DNA of 64,000 nucleotides from Rhynchopus euleeides (Eukaryota; Euglenozoa; Diplonemea; Diplonemida; Diplonemidae). The notes beneath the pieces are model-generated. The model saw nothing but the letters and a program-made list of their open reading frames with translations. It was not told the origin of the DNA and did not search any database. This document shows positions 22,868 to 33,442 of the stretch, piece after piece; within the stretch, counting starts at the first letter, position 1, and each line of letters begins with the position of its first letter. The position numbers and the translations under genes are program-made. The stretch is from assembly GCA_963210315.1 (NCBI GenBank), contig OY723249.1, positions 744,569 to 808,568 on the forward strand, in the 5' to 3' direction.

Positions 22868-25840
22868 CACCACGGACTAGTCGGGCAGTGACGGGTGGGG
22901 TCGACTAGTCGGGACGACGGGTGAAAACTCGACAGGCGGCACCCGTCGAGTTGACGGGTGCCACCCGTCGGCACGACGGGTGAACCTGCTGAAACGACGG
23001 GTGTTCCAGCCATTTCCTGTTGATATGGGCCAATTTCCATTGAAAACTAGGGGAGTACCTTGCATGGCATCAGGTTATTTTTCACGCCGAACTATCTTCC
23101 CTGCACAGACCCACCCCCCATTACTTTCCATTTACAATTCCTAGTTGGTGATGGGGCCTCAAGTGCATGTGCGACGGCTGTTCTCGTGGATTTTCATTGT
23201 TCGAGGGATCTTGACTCTGACAAACTGTGTCAGTTTGACAGAGCAACCTACTTCATGAAGGTGATCACTTTTCTGCCAGGCAAATTTTCGCCCCAGCCCC
23301 CAACCCTTGCACAACCCACAAGGCAGTCTCCAAGATACCGTACCCTCATCACCACCCAGGCCAAGATACCCCAAGATACCATCATCACCACCCAGGCCAC
23401 CCAGACGAGCCACACCAATCAATGCCAGCGGCAAAGCGTACTGCAGCGCAGGCCCTCGCCAGCGCTGTGGACATGACGGTGTTTGTACGTGCTTGGATCA
23501 ACACGTATGTTGTCGAGCGTGATGCTGATGGGTTGAGCCACATGGCCCTGAAGCAGCTTCTCGGCAAGCTGGCGGATACTACCATCAAGTCGACTGATCC
23601 CATCATCAGTCTTGCCCTGTACAAAAAGTATGAGAAGCTGGGGGGTGGGGTGATCAGCAAGTCGACCGCGAAGGAGGGTCGCACGATGTACGCTGCCCGT
23701 GTCAATAGCGGGTCAGACATCGAGTTTGTCGGGTTGGGCCTCCGGAAGAGCAACGGGAAGGACCACCCGACAGGGCTCAAGGAGATGGCCGACGCCTGCC
23801 CCGCGGCACTGCAGCTATGGTGAAGCTGTACGAGGCGGAGAAGAAACAGGCACAGAAGACCCAGCAGAGCAGGCTGGCCGTAGGAATTTTCGACGGTGCC
23901 TTCGCAACACGGTTGGTGACAGTTGCCGATTAGCAGAAGGATGAGTACAGAACGTGGTTCACGTTCAACTTCCTGAAGCAAATCGCAAGAGTGCAGAGAG
24001 GGGTTTTCGAAAAGGCGAACGTGATGTTTCGGCTCGCCTGCTTAGGGTAGCAGGGGACCATCTTGAGCTGTGGTCGGCATTTAGTAAGATGGGGTCATCT
24101 TCGCACAGGAGCGCGTTTTGTACCACACCACGAAATGACTGGTTGAAACAGCTCCACGCCTGCCACAGGGCTAGCATCCAGGAACTTCATGAAGCTGGGT
24201 TTGAGAGCCTGTACGCAGGGGTGTTCACCTCCACAGCGTACACGATCACACCCCCTGCACGACATAAACGGGTTCATCGCAATACTCGCAGAGATCTTGC
24301 CTGATGGACCTGCCGTGCAGAAGGCTGTCCTTGGCAGCTCAACGTGTTCCAACATGACGGGAAACCAGGTCAGAGATGTTCTGAGTCGCTTACTCACCAT
24401 TGCCAAGACGAAGGGGTGCAGCATCTACTCTGTATTGTAATGGAAATGCTTGTGCATTTCCGCTACAACGACATCCCCATCAAGTACCACCAGGAGGGAA
24501 AGTGCGCGAAAGAGTTCATCTTCTCGCTCATCGCAATGCACATCCTTGTGTTTGTCCTGGAGTGGGTGTCACCTGGGAGAACATCCGAGGGGCGTGGTGT
24601 TACATATATCCATATTCGATGAGCCACTGGTTTGATCCAGAAGATGCACACCCCCTCGCCCTGAGTGACGAGGAACTGGAGAGGGGGAATGGCGTCTCCA
24701 AACGCCATGCCCTGAGGGTGACATCGCAGCAGACCGCCGAACGGGACCTGCTGCTCTTCGAAATGCAGAGGACCAAAGGCAAGGGGTGCGGCCTGCTGGA
24801 CCAACCGACCCTCCTGAAGTTCGGCGCGATAAAGCTTTGCCGCCGTGTCACTGCGAGGAACGCTTGTTGGAAGGGAGCAACGGCAGCACTGCAGCGGAGA
24901 CTCGAGTCCCTCGGCCTTGGATCTCACGTCACAAAAAGGGGGCGATGGGGCCAACAATTTCTGGGCGACCCGGAAAACACCACTCCAAAGGCAACGCTGC
25001 TCGCATGCATCTGCAAGTCCAAATCCTGGGGCAACAGCGAGGATGTGCCAGAAGTGCCAGAACCAACGCCATCCGGTACAGTGCCTGTGCAGCAGCATAT
25101 CTGCATTGTGTGCTCCAAAGTTGCCCACACGAGAGAAGCACTGTTTGCGCATTATGATGCTGCACATCGGCCGCAAAACAACGCGCCGTGTCAGACCTGC
25201 ACTGTCACATGCCAGGAGTGCGGCAAACGGACAACCGAAGGGACTGAGCCAGCACTACCTCAGTCACCATTCGCGCGTGCTGAAAAAGCGTTGCTGTGTT
25301 TGTTTCGAGCTCTTTAAAACCACTGTAAAGCGCGACGAGCACATGAGATCCGCGCACCCGTAAGTGAGGGGGGGGGGGGGGGTGTTTGGCAGTTCAGGTA
25401 CGTAGGTGATTTTGTTTGTCCTCGAGAGCGGAGTGACGTCGTGGGAGGGAGTTGTTTTGAGGCCCCACCCCCAGGCCCCCTGCCCACCTGGATGGCTCAC
25501 CCCCCTCCTGGTGGTCCACCGGTGGGCAGCCCCTTCACCAACTAGGAATTGTAAATGGAAAGTAATGGGGGGGTGGGTCTGTGCAGGGAAGATAGTTCGG
25601 CGTGAAAAATAACCTGATGCCATGCAAGGTACTCCCCTAGTTTTCAATGGAAATTGGCCCATATCAACAGGAAATGGCTGGAACACCCGTCGTTTCAGCA
25701 GGTTCACCCGTCGTGCCGACGGGTGCCACCCGTCGACTCGACGGGTCCACCCGTCGAGTCGACGGGTGCCACCCGTCGTTTCACCCGTCGTCATTTCACC
25801 CGTCGTCCCGACTAGTCGTCCGGGCGACTAGTCCGTGGTG
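22868..25840 (+). mobile_element. Element A, copy 1: long-TIR zinc-finger transposon
   Basis: Inverted ends CACCACGGACTAGTCG and CGACTAGTCCGTGGTG bound a 2.97-kb unit. TIRs are about 285-310 bp. Their outer parts are packed with CACCCGTCG / CGACGGGTG repeats in both directions (about ten in the right arm), as expected for subterminal transposase-binding sites; their inner parts share TTCCAGCCATTTCCTGTTGA and AACTAGGGGAGTACCTTGCA. The right TIR carries an extra segment of about 80 bp relative to the left. One plus-strand gene (23422-25363) lies inside. No exact target duplication could be fixed, so the superfamily is open. Element B lies 96 bp to the right, in the same arrangement as the second copy at 61-64 kb. 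Confidence 0.8.
23422..25363 (+). pseudogene. Element A zinc-finger protein, disrupted copy
   Basis: The N-terminal part starts at ATG 23422 (MPAAKRTAAQALASAVDMTV) and reads for about 134 codons; the rest matches, at high identity, the open frame on the minus strand at 62667-64000, but here it is broken into several frames. The C-terminus carries three C2H2 zinc fingers (CIVC...HYDAAH, CQEC...HYLSHH, CCVC...HMRSAH), consistent with DNA binding by a transposase or an accessory factor. No DDE, tyrosine-recombinase or rolling-circle catalytic motif is recognisable to me. Being the only gene in a TIR element it is the transposase candidate. Confidence 0.65.
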
Positions 25841-25936
25841 ACCCCTCTGCGAAGGGGGGGGGGGGGGGACAGCGATGTAGAGGAAACCACGTTTCGACGA
25901 GCTCTGCGAGTGGGAAACCACCCTTCCCCCCCCCCC
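25841..25936. other. Junction between elements A and B
   Basis: At the second locus the same junction is only 22 bp (62165-62186) with the same ends (ACCCCTCT and a C-run). Here about 74 bp of extra DNA (GCGAAGG-run, then GACAGCGATGTAGAGG...) separates them: an insertion here or a deletion there. Confidence 0.6.
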
Positions 25937-25938
25937 TA

Positions 25939-27085
25939 GGGGGGGTCAAATGGGGGTGACAAACACGATTTTTCAAAAAACCGGCGCAGAGGCCCCAAAG
26001 CCCCCGTAAACCCTCCAAACCCCCCCAGATCGGTCCGGAAACCCATCGAACCCCACTTTTCCACCATTCCGGGCACCTCAGGTGCCCGAATTGGGGTACC
26101 TAAATTTTGTGCCACCGTTTGGTACCGTACAGTGCCACTGTGTGGGAGGTTGGAAAAGAAAATGCCCCAACACACCACATCTGAGGGTTGCAATGCATGT
26201 TGCTTGCCAACCACGTCATCCGGTGGGTGTCAGGCGCTATGTAGGTGGCATTAGCCAGGTCTTCGATGTGTTCTGGCTTGTATATATACCTCCCTGCCTG
26301 CGGCACAGGCACTGCCTTTGTCCCCCACACCAGCCACAGAGAGCGTATTGTACTCGGTCCACGGTTGCTGATTCATTGTGATGCGTTGTATCCTCGAGTG
26401 AACGTCACACACTAGTGGCACCACCACCCGCCATCCGAGAGCTGTATTGACTTTGCGCGCTTCCGTTGTATTCACCTCGCCACGCATATTGCACCGTTCA
26501 GTACCAGTGCTCTTGGGCCAGGCAAAGTAGACCGCAGCAACTACCAATTCTGGCACAATGGGTACCACGACAGCGCACTTCATGTGTTCCCGGAATGTAC
26601 AGCTCGTGTTGCAACAGTCGTTGTCAACACATCCCGGTTGTGGAGCACTGCTGCACAGGAATCACACGACCATCTGGACTGTTCCGTACCTACAGGCAGC
26701 CTCCCGGTGCATGGTGGCAGGGAGGTATATATACAAGCCAGAACACATCGAAGACCTGGCTAATGCCACCTACATAGCGCCTGACACCCACCGGATGACG
26801 TGGTTGGCAAGCAACATGCATTGCAACCCTCAGATGTGGTGTGTTGGGGCATTTTCTTTTCCAACCTCCCACACAGTGGCACTGTACGGTACCAAACGGT
26901 GGCACAAAATTTAGGTACCCCAATTCGGGCACCTGAGGTGCCCGGAATGGTGGAAAAGTGGGGTTCGATGGGTTTCCGGACCGATCTGGGGGGGTTTGGA
27001 GGGTTTACGGGGGCTTTGGGGCCTCTGCGCCGGTTTTTTGAAAAATCGTGTTTGTCCACGTAAAAGGGTGGCATTTGACCCCCCC
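25939..27085. mobile_element. Element B, copy 1: 1.15-kb foldback, TA duplication
   Basis: Ends GGGGGGGTCAAAT and ATTTGACCCCCCC are flanked by TA at 25937-25938 and 27086-27087, the Tc1/mariner-type target. Arms of about 360 bp are inverted copies; a unique centre of about 430 bp lies between. The two ends differ just inside the tip (GGGGGTGAC versus CCACCCTTTTACGTGG), which fixes orientation. Each arm carries the same short open frame reading outward (GRYIYKPEHIEDLANATYIA...KRWHKI). No transposase motif is visible. Confidence 0.8.
26251..26583 (-). CDS. Small unknown ORF in centre of element B, copy 1
   Basis: A 110-residue open frame (KCAVVVPIVPELVVAAVYFA...) spanning the centre and entering the left arm. 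The same frame is open in copy 2 (61533-61850, plus) with a few amino-acid changes. No domain recognised. Short length and lack of evidence for constraint mean it may be incidental. Confidence 0.25.
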   Translation of the reverse strand: MKCAVVVPIVPELVVAAVYFAWPKSTGTERCNMRGEVNTTEARKVNTALGWRVVVPLVCDVHSRIQRITMNQQPWTEYNTLSVAGVGDKGSACAAGREVYIQARTHRRPG

Positions 27086-27087
27086 TA

Positions 27088-27378
27088 CCCCCCCCCCCCG
27101 CGCCTTCCTTCCCTCCCACCCCTCCTCTCAGCTTTCTCCGGAACAGCCGGAAGGCAAGTGTATACGTTATTGCAATGGCACACACATGCTCTCTCTCTCT
27201 CCCCACAAGGTGTGTGCCTTGCAAGCGCTTGTGCAGAGAAGCACTGCGCCGGTTCACAGGAATTGCACACACCCCTCCTCCTCCACCACACCACTGCCAC
27301 GGTTTGTTGGATCAACGCCATGCAGTTGCTGTGCGAACACCGACACCCACACCACCACCACCCTGAGAGGGGGCGTCA
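27088..27378. other. Spacer downstream of patatin-like gene
   Basis: Begins with a C-run next to element B, then pyrimidine-rich and CAC-rich DNA. No gene seen. Confidence 0.4.
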
Positions 27379-28611
27379 TTATGATGACACAGAGAAAGAC
27401 CCGACCCCCACAGCTTGGAGGGAGTTGCGGAGCGAGCCATCAATCTCAGGGAGGAATACGTTGCGCACAAATCGGGTCAGGGCGCCGATGTTCTCAGGCG
27501 TGCAGTTGTCCATCTCCTCGCATGCCACCTTGGGATCAGACCCCTTGCTTGATGCTGTCAGTTCATGCGGGATGACAAGCTGGAACCGGGTGTGCGACAC
27601 CCGGTTGTCCCCTGCAGCCAGAGTCGTCATCTGGTCACCCGCCAGCTTCGACGTCCCCTGCATCATAATGTTGATGAGGGGCTGAATCCACTGCGCCTGC
27701 CCCCACGCCTGCATCTTCTCCGTGTCGTATGCCTCCTCCGTGCGCCCCGTCCCCAGTGAGATCACGTTGATGTCCACATCCGAACCCACAATGCTCCGGA
27801 CGTAGTTCACCACATCCATCGATGGGTTGTTGCAGCAGACACCCCCGTCGATGCACCCCACCTCGACGTTGCCAGGTTTGACCTGCCCGTCGTCACACTT
27901 CACACAGTTGGAGAAGCGTGTGGGGGCGAAGAAGGTGGGTGCGGCGCTGGTCGCCCGCGCCACATCAGAGAGGCGGTAGTTACACCCACTCTTGCCCCCG
28001 TCAATCCGGGCATCAAGGCTGGAGAAGAATATGGGGCCCCATGGGTGCTGCACCTCTACTGAGGAGACGTAGACAGGGACAACTGTGTCGGAGAGAGTGA
28101 GCGGGTTTCCGTTTGAAGTGGTGAACTCCTCCAAGATTTTCTCAAGCCCGTCCGCAGCATATTTCGGGCCGCCCACCAGCGTCGTCACAGCCCCGACGGC
28201 CTGTCTGACAGGGGTGTGTACGGCGGAGAAGGCGCGCTGCATCACCGACTTGTCGGGTGTTGCCGGGGATCCGATTGCCGGAAAAATTTCAACGCCCCGT
28301 GTTGTGTAAAGGGAGACAAGCGACTTCCCATCCGTTTTGAATGAGGGGCGTTTGCCACCGGGGCTTTCCGGGAGGGTGCAGAGCATGGCCAGGATCCCCC
28401 CGGTGCTGGTGCCCGCGATGATGTCGAACATTTCGGAAACCCGCTTGTTCGCAATCTCCTCCATCTTCTCGATGATCAGCGCAGGGACCAGGCCACGGAT
28501 GCCGCCCCCATCGATGCTCAAGATGTTGACCCGCCGCTTGTCGCGCCACTCCTTAATCCGCGTGGGATGCGGGCGGGGGAACGACGGGAAGTCATGCCCC
28601 GATCCAGACAT
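27379..28611 (-). CDS. Patatin-like phospholipase
   Basis: A single exon of 410 residues; the start at 28611 gives MSGSGHDF. All patatin landmarks are present: oxyanion-hole loop GGGIRG at 35-40, nucleophile Ser69 in GTSTGG (67-72), the family block ARATSAAPTFFAP at 218-230, and the dyad Asp255 in DGG. The family hydrolyses acyl chains from phospho- and galactolipids with a Ser-Asp dyad. No signal peptide or membrane segment is visible, so a cytosolic or peripheral enzyme is likely. Length is normal for a stand-alone patatin domain. A cysteine-bearing insert (NCVKCDDGQVKPG) precedes the DGG motif. No intron is needed to account for the domain. Confidence 0.92.
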   Translation of the reverse strand: MSGSGHDFPSFPRPHPTRIKEWRDKRRVNILSIDGGGIRGLVPALIIEKMEEIANKRVSEMFDIIAGTSTGGILAMLCTLPESPGGKRPSFKTDGKSLVSLYTTRGVEIFPAIGSPATPDKSVMQRAFSAVHTPVRQAVGAVTTLVGGPKYAADGLEKILEEFTTSNGNPLTLSDTVVPVYVSSVEVQHPWGPIFFSSLDARIDGGKSGCNYRLSDVARATSAAPTFFAPTRFSNCVKCDDGQVKPGNVEVGCIDGGVCCNNPSMDVVNYVRSIVGSDVDINVISLGTGRTEEAYDTEKMQAWGQAQWIQPLINIMMQGTSKLAGDQMTTLAAGDNRVSHTRFQLVIPHELTASSKGSDPKVACEEMDNCTPENIGALTRFVRNVFLPEIDGSLRNSLQAVGVGSFSVSS

Positions 28612-28711
28612 TATTGCACAGCACCTCCCAGGGGGGATGACCGACCCCACCCGACCCACCACGCCCCCACGTCCTGTCAGGTTTGTGCCGTGATATGCAT
28701 CTCCAGAGTGG

Positions 28712-28796
28712 GAGGGTATTGAAATAGAAGTAGAAGGAAGCACAAGGTTGATCTCCCTTCACTCGATATAGAGGTTGTGTCTGAGATACAGTGGAT
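28712..28796 (-). repeat. Short dispersed repeat (SINE-like), copy 2
   Basis: Same family as 14045-14127 and 37995-38080: ATTGAAATAGAAG, GCACAAGG, GATCTCCCTTCACTCGATAT, GGTTGTGTCTGAGAT. It abuts the decayed LVIVD 5'-end copy. Confidence 0.6.
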
Positions 28797-28802
28797 GGTC
28801 AG

Positions 28803-28920
28803 TGGGCTAGGAGTCACACATTCGGCACTGTGCCGAGGTGAGAGCTGCTGTGTGAGGGGTGCCGGGGTGAGGGGTGGCGAGGCAGTAGAATGAGAAGACG
28901 AACAGCAACCGAGAAAGACA
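28803..28920 (-). pseudogene. Decayed copy of the LVIVD gene start
   Basis: On the minus strand this matches the 5' leader and first codons of the LVIVD gene at 32962-33050. Shared pieces are GCAACCGAGA, GTGAGGGGTGGCG (plus strand) and the initiation region, where the real gene reads ATGCCGAATGTG and this copy reads GTGCCGAATGTG followed by ACTCCTAGCC. Similarity ends there and the SINE-like repeat follows. It is a fragment only, with no start codon. Confidence 0.5.
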
Positions 28921-29989
28921 AGGAGGGGGTGGGGCGTGCAGGAGGGAAGGGAGGCGCAGAAGGGGGGGGAGAAATGTGCTGGGAGGTGTCTCGGCGTGTG
29001 GCAGTGTGCTGTGTGGCGGCACAAAAGGGTCTCGCAGGGGCATGCCAAGGCCACACTGTTCCTGGGTAGAGGATGCCCGTCTGGCAGGAGGGGGGGCGTG
29101 GGGTGAGCGGGGGGAGGGAGGCATCACAGTGGCATCGCTATGGTGTTTGTCACGTCATGATGTGGCGGCATGTCCATCTGCAAGGGTCTGATGTCTTGTT
29201 TGTGCAACACATCGAACTGGCTGACTGGCTGTTGATGAGAGGTGTGGGAGTAACACACAACACACACCCCAGGCCTGTTCATCGCTTCAGTCTATTGGGA
29301 GAATCAGGTGGAAAAGTGGGGAAAGCGGTGGGGATTCTAGGGAATTGTATACATCAACAAGCGGCTTCCCTCACAGATACGCAAAGGCAGCCGCCTCACA
29401 AGCGAGGGGCCAATCCGACACAGGCTGACGCGGAGCGAGGACCCCCAAGGTGGCCAGGGTGCAACAGCAATACAGCTGCGCCTGGCGCAGCATCGTTCAT
29501 GGGAGAAGATGGAAAATGAAGGGGGGGCGCTGCGCCCCGCCTCCCGCTCTGTTCGACTGTCGGTCTTGTTGTGGCATTGACGGTTGCGCACAACAGCGTC
29601 GCTGTACCAGCGAATCTTAGAGGCTGGCAGGGTAAAACAGACACGCCCCAAGGGATCATGGAAGTAACATGATGCACGGTACGCATGCATGAACACTGTG
29701 TGTGCAGGAGGCCAGAGAATGGTGGTGCGGCTTCAGTTTTGATATTCAGCGGGCCTCACCAAGCAGAAGGGAATAATGGGTGGAAAGATCAAACCATCAA
29801 ATGGCAGGGGCCACATACAAGCATACAGGCACTCGCTCGAGGGTCGCTCCGGGAAAGGGGAGGGTCTGGGAAGAAGGGCGAAAGTGGTCAACTAAACAGC
29901 TTCAGGGCCAAGGCTCGTGTCCCTCTGTCCCGGGTGGGGCGAGGTGACGGCAATCATTCTGGTGACTGTGGGTGGGTAGATGTGGCAGA

Positions 29990-32974
29990 TCACACGTCGT
30001 GCATCTCCGAATGGATTGGCGCTGTGTTGGAAAAATCCGGGACCTTCTGGTTTCTGGCCTTGTACCAGCACAGCGCTGCTGTGGCCAGTACCACCACACA
30101 CCCCACCACAATGACTACGATGGCCCACGCAGGGAAGCCATCGTCGCTACTCCCCTCGGCGACACACTGCCGCTGTGCCAGGGACCAACCGGGCTGGCAT
30201 GCAGTCGCCCTACAGCTGCCGTCCGCAACCCTTTCCCACTGCGCCGTCCCTTGCAGGTCGCAGGGAAGCACTGCTGTCATCTGCACGCTTAACGGCGCGC
30301 CCAGTGCAGCCTTCATTCCCGCGTAGCGTGCGTCATCGGCATAGCGGCGTGCCAGCTCAGCCTGCACGCTGGCCGGGTTTGCAAGCAGCGCGTAGTCCAG
30401 CCCGTCTGCATACACAACGAGGGCGGGAGAGTCGCACTGCATGCTCAGGTTGCGTGCCCCAGCAGGGCGTGTGGCTGCATCGATGCTCTCGCGCACAAGC
30501 GCAGTGTATGCGTCTGTGAACTGCGTGCAGGGTGTGGACCACACAAGACGCACCTGCACCGCTGCCGTGGCGCCGCTGTCCCCACCCGCAGTGCACACCG
30601 GTGTGCCTCCACTGACCGAGAACCCCTCCCCGCAGACACACCCACCTGCCGAGCACTTCGCAGCTGTGTCTCCGTGGAGCTGGCAGATCGCATCGTTCGT
30701 GCACCACATCACCGTCGGTGCAGGCGGCGATGGTGTTGGACCCGTTGTCTCCGGTGTCAGTGTCGGTGACGCTGTGGGGGCAGGCGTCGCCATCACCGGT
30801 GCAGGCGTGTCAGGTGCGGGCGTGTCGGGTACAGGAGTCTGTGGGATGACCGGTGTAGATGTGGGGGTAGCAGTCGAGGTGGGCATCGGTGTTGGAGCAG
30901 GAGTGTCAGGTTCTGGTGTTTCATGGACCGGGGTCTCAGTGGGTGCACCAGTTTCGGGCTGTGGGGTCGGCACGGGTGTGTCCGGCTGTGGGGTCGGTGG
31001 GGCCTCTGGCGCGGGAGTCGGCACAGGAGTGTCGATGACGTCAGGGATGTCGAGCACCTCGACTCGCCGCTCGGAGCCCAGCGACGAGAAGACAAGTACG
31101 TACCTGCCATACACAGCCACAGCCCTTCCTAGCCCTGCAGACGACGTGCCGTATGTGCGCAGCAGGTGCGGCTTTGCGGGGTTGCTGATGTCCACCACAT
31201 GCAGCTTCGACTGCCTGTCGCACAGATAGGCGCGGTCCCCAGACACCGCCATGTCCACCACGTGCACAAAGGGGAGCATCATCCCGCCCTCGTGTGTGGG
31301 CCCCGAAGGGGACGACACGTTGAACACCTGCAGGCCGCTCCGGTCGGCCGCGAGAACAGTGTCACCACGCACCACGACGTCGCCAGTGAGGAGGCCGTAG
31401 TGCTCAGGGCGGACACGCCCCACCACACTGTCGGATGCATGCACAACCGCCAGCCAGGTGTGGCCCACCACATACAAGTAGTCTCCGCTTGCCGACACCA
31501 CCAGCCCCACTGGAACCGGCAGATACCGGTCTAGATTGGTGAAGGCAGGAGTGCCGTGTACGGGTGGCACGGTGCCCAGAAGCACCTTGCAGATGCCGCT
31601 TGTAGTGAGCACGTACGCGATGTCGCCCGAAATCGCCACCGCCACTCCTGATGTACACAACGAACTGGTGTACGGCGTCTGTGGCACCCCCGCCTTCACA
31701 TCCAGCACAGACATCTCCGACCCACGCGCAACCCCCACCACGCGCGTGACATCCGCAGTGTGTAGCACCGCAAGGGACCCGACGCTTCCGAGGCCAGCTG
31801 ACACGTTGAACATCTCAGAGGGCGACAGCGGGTCGGACAAGTTGACACCAACCAACACACCCGTGCCACCGCTTTCACCGAGGACCAGTGCGACGTCGCC
31901 GTGCACCACCACATCGCTGGCAGCAACAGAGAGCGGCAAGGCCGTCACAGACACGTTGGGGAGCGGAGGAGGCACAGGGGCGCTTGGAGGTGTGACAGGG
32001 AGGGGTGCAGCATCAGCTGGTGCAAACGCACCCAAGTCGTACACGTCAACCCAACGGTAATTCCAGAACACCGCATGCCCGTGCACCACATCGACACTGC
32101 ACGCCGCCGAGGTGCGGTTCAGGAGAAACTGTGCCACCTCCTCATACGAACCACCCGATGGGTCACTCACGTTGTAGACACGCAGCCACGAGTCCTCCCC
32201 AACCCACGCGTTGCTGCTGCTGACATACGCGAAATCACCAACCACGGCTGCGCAATACAGCATCTCCTTGCTATGACTCCCAATATCCCCCACCAACACG
32301 GGCTCCACAGGGTTGGCCACACTCCATATCCGCAGGCCCCCCCACCACAGGCCGTACAGATAGCCACCCGCCACGAATAGTTGATCGTACCTCCTGTTGG
32401 TGCCATCCGGCTGATGCCCGACCTGCTGCGGTGGATCGACGTGCAGCACAACAATCTGTTTGTCGTTGTGCTGGAAGTATGCGTAATTCCCGTTGATTCC
32501 CAAGGCACCGTACCCCGCCTGAAACTTGGTTTCCCTGCGTCGCGGGGCTGACGGCTCCGCGATGCTCACAAAACCCAGGTTGTGTGACGTGTGGGGCGCA
32601 TCAAGGTAGGCTGTGGTCGCACTCACACCCACAATTCTCGTCGACCCAGCCCTGGGCAGCTCACCCACCAGAGCCGGGCGTGCCGGGTCTGTGAAGTTGA
32701 CAGTATACAGGCGCATGTCTGAGTCGCCAACACATCCGATGTCGGTGCTGTCCGACATGGCGAAGGAAATGGCCGCAACAGGCAGAGTCCCCACCACCAC
32801 AGGGTCCTGCGGATCGGACAGGTTGTACATCACGAGCCCCTCCTCGCGCGGGGTGGCGAGGATGCTGCCACGCAGCATGGAGGGAGGCATCATGCCGCTG
32901 GCGAATGAGGACACAGGGGGGTCGCGGAAGACAGCCCCTGCTGCGACAGCGGCTAGGAGTAGCACATTCGGCAT
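29990..32974 (-). CDS. LVIVD-repeat membrane protein (beta-propeller ectodomain)
   Basis: A single exon of 994 residues from ATG 32974. Residues 1-16 are a signal peptide (MPNVLLLAAVAAGAVF). About 20-640 consist of repeated strands of LVIVD type (for example LVMYNLSDPQDPVVVG, LRIWSVANPVEPVLVG, LQVFNVSSPSGP, LHVVDISNPAKPHLL), expected to form one or more beta-propellers with many N-glycosylation sites. A Pro/Thr-rich stalk of about 100 residues (repeats of TPVPTPxPE) follows, then a small EGF-like Cys-rich module (CQLHG...CVCGEGF), a Cys-containing region, a transmembrane helix at about 949-970 and a 24-residue cytoplasmic tail. This is the plan of a type I surface receptor or adhesin. The ligand is unknown. 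An in-frame upstream ATG (33073) is less likely because it would bury the signal peptide. Confidence 0.85.
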   Translation of the reverse strand: MPNVLLLAAVAAGAVFRDPPVSSFASGMMPPSMLRGSILATPREEGLVMYNLSDPQDPVVVGTLPVAAISFAMSDSTDIGCVGDSDMRLYTVNFTDPARPALVGELPRAGSTRIVGVSATTAYLDAPHTSHNLGFVSIAEPSAPRRRETKFQAGYGALGINGNYAYFQHNDKQIVVLHVDPPQQVGHQPDGTNRRYDQLFVAGGYLYGLWWGGLRIWSVANPVEPVLVGDIGSHSKEMLYCAAVVGDFAYVSSSNAWVGEDSWLRVYNVSDPSGGSYEEVAQFLLNRTSAACSVDVVHGHAVFWNYRWVDVYDLGAFAPADAAPLPVTPPSAPVPPPLPNVSVTALPLSVAASDVVVHGDVALVLGESGGTGVLVGVNLSDPLSPSEMFNVSAGLGSVGSLAVLHTADVTRVVGVARGSEMSVLDVKAGVPQTPYTSSLCTSGVAVAISGDIAYVLTTSGICKVLLGTVPPVHGTPAFTNLDRYLPVPVGLVVSASGDYLYVVGHTWLAVVHASDSVVGRVRPEHYGLLTGDVVVRGDTVLAADRSGLQVFNVSSPSGPTHEGGMMLPFVHVVDMAVSGDRAYLCDRQSKLHVVDISNPAKPHLLRTYGTSSAGLGRAVAVYGRYVLVFSSLGSERRVEVLDIPDVIDTPVPTPAPEAPPTPQPDTPVPTPQPETGAPTETPVHETPEPDTPAPTPMPTSTATPTSTPVIPQTPVPDTPAPDTPAPVMATPAPTASPTLTPETTGPTPSPPAPTVMWCTNDAICQLHGDTAAKCSAGGCVCGEGFSVSGGTPVCTAGGDSGATAAVQVRLVWSTPCTQFTDAYTALVRESIDAATRPAGARNLSMQCDSPALVVYADGLDYALLANPASVQAELARRYADDARYAGMKAALGAPLSVQMTAVLPCDLQGTAQWERVADGSCRATACQPGWSLAQRQCVAEGSSDDGFPAWAIVVIVVGCVVVLATAALCWYKARNQKVPDFSNTAPIHSEMHDV

Positions 32975-33071
32975 TGTGTCGGGGTGTGTGCTGTGAGGGG
33001 TGGCGGGTGGCGGGTCAAAGGTGGTGGGAGAAGCAACCGAGAGAGAGGGAGACGCACACACACACACACAC

Positions 33072-33442
33072 AAGCCCTCAAGACTCTTGAAGCGGCCTGA
33101 CTATTTAGTGTCTTCGTCGCAGCAAGGGGGCGATATATACCACCCTTTTTATTGATTTCACGTGTCAGTGTTTGACTTTTTCGCAACTTCATTTCTTCCT
33201 TTTTCTCCCTCTCCAACCCCACCCGTGACACCACCAGGGTTTAGCTAGCCCTGGTCCGATTATCCCCGGTTCTTCGCTGAAGAGACGCGGCCGGGGGGAG
33301 GGGTACGAAGAGTACGCGTCGAAACCGGTGTCACGTCGTGTTGGGGAATCCTTCGGGAGTGCGATACTGAAGGGGAGGTGCTACTGCCCGTGCAGGGCGA
33401 CACCGCCTTAAAACTTTATAACCACACACACACACACACACG
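33072..33442. repeat. 350-bp repeat, copy 1 (upstream of LVIVD gene)
   Basis: Runs from CAAGCCCTCAAGACTCTTG to AACTTTATAACCACAC and is flanked by (CA)n tracts. It contains GGCGATATATACC, a possible TATA-type element, and the hairpin ACCAGGG-TTTAGCTAG-CCCTGGT. It is nearly identical to copies 2 and 3. Its position about 100 bp upstream of the LVIVD start suggests that it supplies promoter sequence, but this is inference. Confidence 0.8.

Larger units (their letters stand above)
28612..29989. other. Intergenic region between patatin-like and LVIVD genes
   Basis: Holds SINE-like copy 2 (28712-28796), then at about 28803-28920 a decayed copy of the 5' end of the LVIVD gene (see separate entry), then about 1 kb with no supported gene down to the LVIVD stop. 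Confidence 0.5.

Noticed and set aside
33052-33073. ATG at 33073 as the LVIVD start
   Set aside because: It lies in a CA-repeat leader and would place 33 non-hydrophobic residues before the obvious signal peptide.
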